In this document: piece by piece, positions 13,001 through 24,100 of the stretch
How positions within the stretch are numbered: the first letter of the stretch is position 1
Layout of the letters: the number at the start of each line of letters is the position of its first letter
NCBI GenBank assembly: GCA_003116995.1
Contig: BDSL01000045.1
Coordinates: 62,001-126,000 of the forward strand
Source: Yamagishiella unicocca
Lineage: Eukaryota > Chlorophyta > Chlorophyceae > Chlamydomonadales > Volvocaceae
Reading direction: 5' to 3'
Length of the DNA stretch: 64,000 nucleotides
Notes under the pieces: generated by a model
Databases searched by the model: none
What the model was told of the DNA's origin: nothing
The model's input: the letters and a program-made list of their open reading frames with translations, nothing else
Program-made: the position numbers and the translations under genes

Positions 13001-15176
13001 GCTGACCCCGATGGGGCGCCGGCTGAGACGTGTTACCGGTGTTGGCGTTCCGTCGTTGTTGTGGGTGGCACGAGCGGGCCCTCCCGCCCTCCGGCTAGGC
13101 CAATGCGGTGTCGTGAAGCCCCCTCCCGCAGCACCAGCCCAGCCGCATTGCTGCCCGGTGATGTGAATTGGAGGGGGGTGTGGAAGTCGCCGGGGGCGCC
13201 GCCCGTGTGTGGGAGCTGTGGGGACACTAGCAAATTGGTACAACGCGCGCTGCCTGCCGGAGGAGTGCGGTATTAAGAACTTAAACGGTCTGGCTCGTGT
13301 GTGGCGAAGGGATTGCTGCAGGGCGCTAAAAATTGCGCCATCTCCAGCGCCGAATGCCGACTTGTCGGTACGTGGGCGGGGCGACCCGTTGTGATCTGAG
13401 GTGGTATAGGTGGCAAATGTACGACGACGGGTGCGGCGGTGTCGCCTCCAGGACGCCGTCTTCGCGATCGCGCCGACGACGATGAAGGCCGGATGGTGAT
13501 ACTGAAGGTTGTGATGATGAATATGATTTATGTTGTTGATGCTGTTGCTGTTGGGAGATTTTTGATGGTTGCGTCGCAGGGCAGCCCGGGATGGGACATG
13601 TAATGACGCTGGCTGGCTGTCACTCGATACGCATGATCGGAAGTGTCCTGGAATCTAACTCGCACGTTCCCGCAGCCCATCTGGAGAAGCAAAGCACAGC
13701 CCTGGCTTACCAGGCTACCCAGCTGGCGGTGCGGTGGTTGCAAAGGTGCTTGCAAGGGAAACCCATGTTACGGAAGAAAACCGTTTTAAAGCAGACGTTC
13801 ATAAATAACAGATGCATGCTGGTTGAGGAAACTGTAAGTCGAAGGTTGTACGGCGACGTTCGGTGGATATCTGACCTGCGGTGGTGTGTTGGTACCACGC
13901 TGGCGCCCTGGGCTATGCCGGCTCCCTGAATCATTACCACACACTGCACGCGGCTCCTCGCTGTGGTGCTCCCGCTGCTGAGGCGGCAACCAGCAGCCAG
14001 CACAGCCACCCTCACGGCTGCGCCCCAGCCCGCCTAGGTCCTTGCGGTCTCACATCATCGCCTTCACTTCCTCTCGCTCACCCTTTACCCCTTGTCGGCC
14101 CTGCACCTTGCCGCCCTCCCACAAACCCTCGCCCAGGGCTACTGCAGTACGCACGGGCATGCGCCTAGACAGGCACAGCGACAACAGCGGTGCGAACGTG
14201 TCGTCGTACGACATACGGCACGCGCCACTAGTGTTGATTACGCTACGATTTATTTGTCTTCCAGCCAGCCGGCTCTCTCACGTACGCCTTCATCGCCGCA
14301 GCGCCGCCACCCGCACTGCGCGACCATGCGCCCCCCCACTGTGTGCCCCCCGCCGTGAATTCGCGGATATAATTTTACCCCCCCCCCCCTAGGTCAGTCA
14401 CGTATGTACAAGGACCGGGAGGCCTCAGGAGGCCCGGCACCCCAAAACACCAGGGCACCCCCGAAACACCAGGGTACCCCACGCCCTAGGGTTCTGGTTC
14501 TAGAACGTTTCTGCAGCTAGTCACATGGCTCTTCTCCGTTGCCGATCCACGGCCTTCCTCTCCACCCCCGCCCCTCCACGGCCTTCCTCTCCTCCCCGGT
14601 CGACGCCGTGCACCCCCCTAGCGCTGGACCCCCTCCCCCACTCACACCGCACTCCAGCGCGCCAACCTCCGACCGGCTCGTCCGGGACGCTCTTCGAAGG
14701 CACTCCCTGCCGGGCTGCTACCCCTGCGCTCACACAAATACACACCCCAATGCTCCGCCTCAGCGGCGAACCCACACGGCCTGACGTCAAGAGGTCGCAG
14801 TGAGCCCCTCGCCCCCTGGGGCCCCGCCCCCGCCCTCTGGTGCCGCTGCCGCTCCGTCGGTAGACCCCCCAAGGGGGGAGACCTCCCTTGCCGCCCTGCA
14901 CCCAGCCCCCGCCGACGTCGTGCCGCTCCACCTCTGACAAACGGGGCCCGCGCTCATCGCTGCCCACTCACCTCAACCGCTGCGCCGCAACCCGCCAAGC
15001 CAATCCGGCCCCCAGTGCCCAACACGACGTAATAAGGCCCTGCTCCAAACCCGACCCGACCACACGCCAGAGGCGGAACTGGATTGGCGGGGTTGCCGCT
15101 GCCGCCTGCCAACGCGCTGTGCACCTGCCCACATGCGCTGCAGATTCCCCCTCAACAGCTACAGCCACAGCTACAG
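10038..15176. other. Long unassigned region between the convergent kinase and tomosyn genes
   Basis: No supportable gene was found in about 5.1 kb on either strand. It must hold the 3' ends of both flanking genes. AATAAA at about 10529 and a TGTAA at 11865-11869 are candidate plus-strand poly(A) signals for the kinase. A short stretch at 12224-12366 reads as a plausible peptide (GVVGGALFGSGFCYGCGG...) ending at a CAG, and 13591-13840 is also fairly free of low complexity; either could be an exon of an unrecognised gene. The rest is GC-rich, with C and G homopolymers. Confidence 0.5.
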
Positions 15177-18100
15177 TTACAGCTGCCACCATTTTTTGTT
15201 CCGTTCCCGCTCCGCCAGCTGCCGTGCCATCTCTGCGAAGCCCGCCGCGCTGTTCTCCATGTCGGCCGCCTTGTCGTTCAGGTTCCGGAGCTTCTCGCCC
15301 CGCTCCTCCAGCTTGCTGCGGTTCTGCTCCATCACGGACCGGACCTCGTTGGACCTGCAAGGCGAGGACGGGAGTGGGGTGGGGTGGGAGGTTGGGGGGA
15401 AGGAAGGTCGGGCGGGGACGTGGTCGGGGGGACGTGGTGGGTGGGTGGGGTGGGTGGCGGGTGTGGCGGCGGAGGTGAATGGTCGAGGGGGCTTATGCGT
15501 CGAATCTGGTGGCGAGGCGGTGGTGTACTCGTTGTCTGAGCTTCAGGCGGGGATGTGAGTGAGCTGCAGCCCCAAACCCGCCACCTCCCTGGACCACCTA
15601 CATCCACTGGACAACTCGCAGCCCCACGAGGCAGCAGCAGGAGCCATAGGGTGACGAGGCACCAAACCAGCAGCGGCGGGCCCCACCCACCTCCCAAGCC
15701 CCGCCAGCGCCCCCACCCGCCCGCCCACCTCCCAAGCCCCGCCAGCGCCCCCACCCGCCCGCCCACCTCCCAAGCCCCGCCAGCGCCCCCACCCGCCACC
15801 TCACGCACCTCGCGCCGGCGGCTCCCGCCCTGCCGCCGTCCGCAGGCGCCCTGCCGTACGCCCGCTTGATTTCGTCCGCCGTGCGCGTGCGCGGGTTGGA
15901 GGAGGTGCCTGGGCCGGATGCGTGGCTGAGCCGTGTCGCCGCTCCCCCGGTTGACGTGTACGGCCTCGTACCGCCTGGGGCGGTTGGTGGTTGGTTGGTG
16001 GTAGTGTGGTGGTGGTGGTGGTGGGGTGGGTGGTGGAGTTGGGTGGTGGAGTTGGGGGTGGTTGTGAGGAAGGCGGGCTGGTAAAAGGTTGCATGATGGG
16101 AGGGTGGAGGGCTACACGTAAAGAACCGGGTTGGGGGCGGGTGGTGGGTGGTGGGTGGCGGGGGTAGGGTGGTGGGGGCGAGGAAATCGCACCCGCCGTG
16201 ATTTCCTCACCCCCGTGGAGGTGACGCACTTACACGCTGCGAGGCGCAAGCGAGCACCGTCCTCCGGCCACACACCACCCGAGGTCAGAGACCCGGACAG
16301 GAGGCTAAGGCCAGGTAGCGAGGTGCGAGGTGTAAGGAGGGGCTCAGCGGCCATCCGGCCCCTTCCACTCCCTCTCCCAACTACCGCCCTTCCGCTTCCT
16401 ACACCCACCACCACCCCCTACACCAGCCAGCGCCACTAGCTGCCTAGGACAAACTCTCACCAAACAGCTCGTTGCGCATAGCGGAGTCGTCGCCGCCGGC
16501 GCTGCGCGGGGCCATCTGGGGCGCCCGCCGGGCCGCCGCCGTCGCCGGTGGCGGCGGCGGGGGAAGCGGCAGCGGGGGCGCAGCTGCAGCTGCCGGTCGG
16601 GCGCTCGCCGGGCCGCCTCGTGGCCCTGCTGCCGCCGCGCCCCGGTGGGCTTGCTGGGGCTCTTCGTCGTCGTCCCTGCGGCCGATTGGGGCGGAGTGGA
16701 AGTCCGTGAAACCACAAAGAAGAGGCAGGAAAAGGTTCCAGTTGCTGTAGGGCTCCTTTTTGAGTTCACGTTTGGGTGTTTCTGTGGTGAGCTAACAGGG
16801 AGCTAGGGGCCAGGCGGCAGTAGCAGCAGCCAGCGTAGCTGCAGGTGGCGCGAAGACCCGCAGCAGCAGCAGGGGGGGTGGGCAAGGAAGGAAGGCAGCG
16901 CCGAAAACACCAACATGAACGGACGCGCAGACGGCGAGCCGTGGGTCGGTCGCTACCGATCGCCAGGCGACGGGACGGGGCACCCACGATATGCTGAGGA
17001 TGCTGACGTCATCGTCGTCGTCCTCGTCGTACGCGCCGCCTGCCGCCTGCTGCTGCCTGCGCTCCTGCTTGCGGCGCATGCGGGCGATGGTGGCGTCATC
17101 CTCCGCCACAGTCCGCGAGAACACCGCCCCCAGGTCGGGCAGGGAGGCGTACCACTCGGCGCTGTGGCCGCGGGCGCTTCCTACGGGGGAGGGCCAGGGA
17201 GGGCAAGGGCGGTGTTGCTGAGGCCGTAACAGTTCGCCGGGGGGGCATGAGAACCATTTGGGACATCATACGTTTGGAGGCGCACGCTGGACAACTTGGT
17301 GGGGGAAAGCTGAAGTCGGAGGTCGTGGAGGTGGGCGCATGGGGGCGGGGTGGCAAGGGGGGTGAATAGGGGTTACAATAAAAGAACAGGTGACGCGACT
17401 GGGGAAATGTAGTTGGTGGGTTGGCAGCTGGGTAAGGTGCCGCACCGCTCCGCAGCCGAGTGGGGATGGTGGTGTCATGCGCACAGAACACGACTTGGCG
17501 GCCCCGATGGCAGCGGGCTGCAGGGCGCTGTGATCGTGCGTGCGGCGGGAGGCCTGTCGGCGATGCGTCCGTGTCTGGTGCCGCGGAGGCGAGGAGTCGG
17601 TGCGAGCTGCACAAAACGGAAGGGCACACCCACTGGGCGGTTGCCTGCAGAACGCCACGGAGCAAGCAAGAGACGGAGTCAGGATGGCGAAGTCTCTGTG
17701 CGCGCGCTGTCCCCGTCTCGCGCAGCGCAACCCCCGCGCCCTGCCCCTCCAGGGCGTCTCCCCCCACGCGTCTTCCTCGCAGCCCCCAGGGCCTCTCACC
17801 CTCCTGCCCCATCGCCGCCCCGCCGGCGACGGTCGCCCCCGCGCCGCCGTCGATCAGCGCCGCCTGCATGTTCGCGACCCCTCGCTCCACGTTGGTCGCC
17901 AGCTGCTTCACGCCGCGGGTTGTCTCCTCCACCGCGCTCTTAAGGCCCTGCTGCACTCGGTTGAACACGCGGGTCAGCGTCACGTTCGCCTCCTTGGCGG
18001 CGCCCGCCACCCGCTCACTCGCTACCAGCGCGGTGGCGGCGCCCACTGGCCCCTTGTCCACCCGCCGGCCCTCCGTCCGCACGACCGGCGAATCCACGCC

Positions 18101-21100
18101 TGGCGCAACGGGGTGAATTGCGGCCGGGCGCGGTGGGCAGAGGGACACCAAAACCGCGGGGGGCGGGGTGGGGGGGTACAAAAGTAATGCGCGTATCCAC
18201 GGCCGACAAACCAAGGGCGATGAGGGCGTGCGGGTGGTGCCGGTGGGTCGCGTCTACTGGACAGGGGTTGCACTGAAAGCCCTGTGCACGAGGAGCGAGG
18301 AGGAGCGGCTTAACAGGGTGGTTGCAAACCAGCTAGCCAGCCAGCCGTCAATCCATGTCTTCGACCAGCTAGCCAGCCAGCCGTCAATCCATGTCTTCGA
18401 CCAGCTAGCCATCCAGCCGTCAATCCATGTCTTCGACCAGCTAGCCAGCCAGCCGCCAATCCATGTCAGCGCGCGCTGCCCGTCAAGAGGGTATCGATGA
18501 TAATGTGGGAGGTGTCGGCTGCTGTGCTGGTGTCCGTGTGTATGGCTGCCCGGCTGCCAAGCCAGCCAGCTGCCCCCGCGAGAAGCCGGGGGTGCCGGAG
18601 GGGGCAGAGGCAGACGCGGAGCGCACACCCGCTCCCTACCCGCCCGACCTACCGTCTATCGCTTCCGATGCTGTCATGCTGTTGTCCGTCACCTCCGGTC
18701 CGCCCGGCACCACCTGGGGCCCCGCCTTCCGCGCCAGCCGACCCAGCTGCGCGCGGTGCTCCTCCTCGTAGCTGGCGGCGGCCGCCAGAGACGCGGTGGC
18801 GGCGGCGGCGTTGAAGAGCGCAGTGGGGGGCGCTGGGGGGTACAGGCCTGGCAACAGCAGAGGGGGAAATGCCCGAAGGCGGTGTGTGGGGGGGGGGAGA
18901 AGGCCCGGTTACACGGCATAGGAGACGGAGGACAGAAACTAGCTTGGAGTGTGCGTGCGGGGGGTGGGGGGTGGGGGGGTGGAGGAAGGTGTGGGGTCAC
19001 GGCTAGGTGAACATGGGAGGTACGAGGCATGAATGGGGATTTTCGTACGCAGGAACCTGCAATTTGTCTGCAGTTCCCTAGCTGTTGCTAGTGCGAGGGT
19101 CCGTTCGAGAGCTGGCGTGGGCGTGGAGAAAACAAGAGGCCGTTGGGAAGCAGCACATCCGCCGGACTGTTTCCCTCCCTGCATGCCCGCACACCCGGCT
19201 TCCCGCCGCCAACCTTCTCCCCCACCCGTGGCTCGGGGCTCTGCTGCCACACGTCAGCATCCGTCGGGCCGCCCTGGATGACTCACGCGTGCCTGGCCGT
19301 AGCGCGACGCACCGCACCCTCCCCCCGCTGCGGCATATGACCTCCGTCTTCCGTCTCCTAACCCCAGTTCTCCAGCATACATCTCGAAACGGTTTTTTCT
19401 CGCATCCACGGGTCTTCCTCGAAACCCCCTGCTGCGGCAGTCCCTTCCCTCCATCCGCTACAAGCCCTCAGCCCCTCCCCTCCATCCGGCACACAGGCCT
19501 TCAGTCCCCCCGGGCCCGCGCCTCACCTCCCGCCAGCCCCAGCGTCAGCAGCTCGTTGCCCAGGCCCAGCAGCATCAGGTGCCCCAGGCGGCTGGTGGCG
19601 GCCAGGCGACCCAGGCGGCGCTCGTGGCCCGGGGGCACGTCCCAGAACCACGACAGCGAGGCGGACAGCGGCGTCTCGTACAGCAGCTCCAGGGAGGGCA
19701 GCGAGTACACCTGCGACAAGCGCGCAGGAGCAAGGCGCGATGGCGCCGAGGTGGCGTAAGGCCCATCTGCATGCCGCCCTCCCCCCGCCGGTTCCGCGAA
19801 ATGTTTCCTTGCGTCTCGCGGGGTCCTTGCTTCCTGTCGTCTCGCCGTGGCCGATTTAGCTTAGCCGCCAAAGGTCAGCATACGACCTTCGGCTTTAATA
19901 TCCCCAACCCAGTTCTCCAGCATGCATCTCAAAACGTCTGTCCTAAACGGTGTTTTCCGGCATCCACGGGTCTTCCTCGAATCCCCCCGCCCCCCGGGTC
20001 TTCCTCGAAACCCCTCGCCCCCACCTGCACACATAGCCCGTGCTCCGCCGATGCCAGCGCCATCACGCCCGGCGCACCCGCCACCTGAACGGGCCGCGCA
20101 TACACCAGCTGCTGCTGCGCGGCTGGGGCCCGCTTGGCCACCGTGGCGCGCTCCGCCGCGATCACGTTGCCGGCCGTGTAGACGCGCAGGTACTGGTCGG
20201 TCACCTGGGTGGGTGGCGGGCAGGAGGGCAAGGGTGGCGGGGGGCAGGGGTGCAAGGGGGGTTACAATAAGAGAACCGGTAACGCGACTGGGGAATGTAG
20301 TGGGGTGTGCGCAAGGGGCGGGTGAAGGTTGGCGGCGGGGCAGCACGGAGATGCGTGTTTGGGGGGAACGTGGGCGGGCGGGAGGCGCGGTGTCCAGGAC
20401 GAGTGGCAGGGCAAGCGGCGCGAGCGTGTTTGCGGCGGGGAGCAGGGTGGGGAGGGGTGTGGAGGACCGGTTGGTGGTGTGGCGGTGCGGGTAATCCGGC
20501 AAGTGGCGGGGTCTACGAGCGGGTGCTGGATCCAGGTGGATGTTCAGGATCCAGGTGGATGTGCAGGATCCATGTGGATGTTCAGGGTCCAGGAGGATGT
20601 TCAGGATCCATGTGGATGTGCAGGATCCAGGTGGATGCTCAGGATCCATGTGGATGTTCAGGGTCCAGGAGGATGTTCAGGATCCAGGTGGGTGTGCAGG
20701 ATCCAGGTGGGTGTGCAGGATCCAGGTGGATGTTCAGGGTCCAGGAGGATGTGCAGGCTCCAGGTGGATGTGCAGGGCTCAGGTGCCCACACGACGCCAC
20801 TGGGGCTCCGCCAGGACAGGACAGCCGGGGGTTCGGCTGGGCTCACCAGCAGCACGTAATGGCCGGTGGGGTCGGGGCACGAAGACAGCGCCGCGGGCGA
20901 TGAGGAGGTGTCTGGGACGAGGGACGAGGGACGAGGGACGAGGGCGAGGGGCGACGCCAAGGGGGGGGGTGGCGAGAAGACTCGGTTATACGACATAGGA
21001 AGCGGAGGCCAAGGAGGGGGAGGGCGCAGTCGTGACGGGGATTATGTGGATCGCGCCGAGTCTTAAGCCGCACGACGTTCTGGCTCCTGCCCAGGCGCTC

Positions 21101-24100
21101 GGTGCCGGCACGTCCGTATGAGCCAAGCGGTGGCGCGACAGAGACACGACGTCGACAAGAGGCGCCCTACACACACGGATTCCTCCTCGCCAGCCAGCCA
21201 GCCAGCCAGCCCCCGCACCTTCAGTCTCGTTGAACGCGGCGGTGCCCCCCCGCTTGCTCGACTCCCTCGACCTGTCACCCACGCTGTTCCTATGAGGTGG
21301 CGACGCCCGGGAGCGATCAACCTGTAGCGGGGGGAAGAGCGGGAGCCATGTCAACGAGCCAGGGGAGGAGGGCCGTGCAGGAAAATTCATCTAGCAGTCA
21401 TCGGTAGGGAGGGAGGCGGCAGTGAGGACGACGTGACAGACGACGCGAGCTGCTCCGCCCAGCGGCAGGAGACCGTCGCCGGTAGCGCCGACAGGGCCCA
21501 ACAGGTCGCCGGCTCCATGAGTGACAGTGCTGGCCGATAACGTGTGGTTGGCTCCCGTGTGTGGCTGATTGACAGTGCACCAGGGCCCCACCTAGCACAG
21601 GACCGGTTCCCCGCCCCCTGACCCATTGCTGCAGGCTCACAAACGCACTCGCACACTCTTGCATCATTCACCCTTAATCCCTTATGCCCGGCCCGGCCCT
21701 TATGCCCGGCCCCGCCCCGCCTGGCGCGTGCGGCCTGCATGACTGGGTGTGGTTCCTGGTTTCTAAAACAAACACGATCCCCCGGGGCGAGTGCGTATTA
21801 GATGTGCGGGAGCCGGACTGTGCTCCCGTACCCTCCGACTCGTCCCTTCGCAACCCCTTCCCCCCCCAGCGCATCCTCTTCCTCCTCCTCCGCCTCTCCA
21901 CGCACGTGCATCGCCGCCTTAGCCAGCAGCGCATCCACGTCCAACTCGTCATCATCCTCATCCTCGTCGTCCTCGTCGTCTGCGTGGCTCCGCCCTCGGC
22001 TCCGCCCCGCCCCGTGCCGCCGCCCAGACGCGCCGCCGCGAGTGCGGGTCCTGCTCTCGTCCACCGACTCATCCTCTTCTTCGTCACTGCCAGCCGCGCG
22101 AGCACGGGAGCCGTGACCTGGGCGGCAGGTGCGGACGTGGGGGTTACGATTCCATCCTTCCCTGGAGTTCCATGGAGTTCCGCGGTTCTGCGGTAAGTAA
22201 CGCACACTTACTCGCGGCGGGATACGGGGGCTAATGGAACGACATCCGCGGGTACAGGTTGATGGTACCACATCCTCGGGACGGAAACTATGTACGTGGT
22301 TATGTGTGCGTAAGTGGGGCAGGGGGGATGTCGGCAGTTACCTATCGGGACAGGTGGCCGAGAGGGTGGACACCAAGCAGATATGCAGCATGGCCCTTCG
22401 TTCCACGAAGGGCTATCACCGTATCAGGGCGAGCACGGGGCCTTGTGGGTGCACCGCCTAGCTCCACGTCGCCATCCCCAGCGCTAGCCATGTCATCCAC
22501 AACAGCACCACCACACCAGGGGGGTGCCCTCTTCCCCATTCCGGCCTCCTGCGGGATGCCACGTCACCCCACCCCTGCCTGCCGTTTCCACGGGCTTCCT
22601 AGCTAACCCATCCCCGCCTTTTCTCATCGTCCCAATCACTCTCACCTTTCCTCCCACTTCAGTCTCCCCATTGCTCCGCCACCCCATCCCGGCCTGATGC
22701 GTCACGGCACCCCGCACATGTCCCTCCCTCACCCAGCTACTGTATCTACGTCGTGTGACCGGTCTTTATGCGACTCCCTCACCCAGCTACTGTATCTACG
22801 TCGTGTGACCGGTCTTTATGCGACTCCCTCGCCCAGCTACTGTATCTACGTCGTGTAACCGGTCTTTATGCGACTCCCTCACCCAGCTTGCTCCTCCTTG
22901 AGGAGCCAGTCGAGCAGCCGCTGCCTCCCAGCGCTGCCTGGTCACACCCCGCGCCCAACTGGCTCCGCGACCACAGCGGCATGTAGTGCTCGTCCAGCAG
23001 CTCCAGCGTCAGCGTGTAGCTGTGGTTCTTGGGGCACAGCTCGCCGCTGCGGCCGATGAAGCAGCCGCGGGCGGCGTCCAGCGCGGCTGTTGGAGAAGGG
23101 GCAGGCGGGGGGGTTTGAGGAAGACCCGCGGATGCGCGAAAAAACCCGTTTAGAAGCAGGCGGCGGGGGGTTTCGAGGAAGACCCGCGGCGGGGGGGGGG
23201 CAGGCGGGGAGGGGGGTCGAGGAAGACCCGTGGATGCCCGAAAAATCCGTTTAGGACAGACGTTTTGAGATGCATGCTGGAGAACAGGCGGGGGGGGGCA
23301 GGCGGGAGAGGGGGGCAGCGAGGAACCCGCGGACAGAAACCGGAGAGGAGGAGGAAGGCGTGCGTGGGCGGGCAGGAGGGGCCGTAGGTTGAACCATGAG
23401 GCCTTGCGGCCAGGGCAGCCAGGGCAATGATGGAGACGGCATGGGAATGGGGACGAGGACGAGGGCGAGGGGATTGGACGCGCTGCGCCGGAAGCGTGTC
23501 CGGCGTGTTCGCTGACAAGGCAGAGGGTCTGAGGCGGGTTGCCGGCCCACAGGCACCAGGCGGGGCGCCCGCACTGGATACCCCGGACGCAGACCGTCAC
23601 CCTTCGCTTGAGCTCCCAAACCACCCAGCCGTATACAACCCATCATCAAGCCCGAAACATGCCTATCAAACCGTATCTCCTGCCTCCTTCCTTTGCTCTT
23701 TCCCGCACTTCGGTACGCCATACGCGCAACCTCATCGCGACAGCTCCTCAACGACAGCTCCTCAACAGCCCATCGAATGATGCCCACTTAAAAAGGTGTC
23801 ATGCACGAGCCCTTCTGGTGTGGGGTGCGAACGACGGCTCCGCCCTTCTGCACCTACCCAGCCGCCCTTCAGAGTCCGCGATGACCACAGCATGCGACGG
23901 CGTCCCCTCCTCGCCCGACACCTCAGGCACCCGCAAGCGAGCCGGCGGCAGCGGCAGCGGCGCCAGCGCGCACGCCAGGACTGCCTGCTGCCCCGGCATC
24001 GCGTACCAGCGCACCAGGGGCTTGGCGGTGTCGATCAGCGCCACACCGCCGGCCTTGTCGCCGGCAGCCACCGCACGGATCGACTGCGGGAAGCCGTCGG

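Noticed and set aside
16344..16769. Minus-strand frames rich in Arg/Pro within tomosyn exon 16744-16461
   Set aside because: The correct frame, set by phases on both sides, is a third one reading SNWNLFLPLLCGFTDFHS... to SAMRNELFG.
15686..18471. CRISPR-like regular repeats in this interval
   Set aside because: Units are contiguous minisatellites without unique spacers, in introns of a eukaryotic gene.
20307..20998. Three overlapping plus-strand ORFs of 150-200 codons
   Set aside because: They are produced by the 19-bp minisatellite, whose period keeps all frames open. The region is intronic for the minus-strand tomosyn gene.
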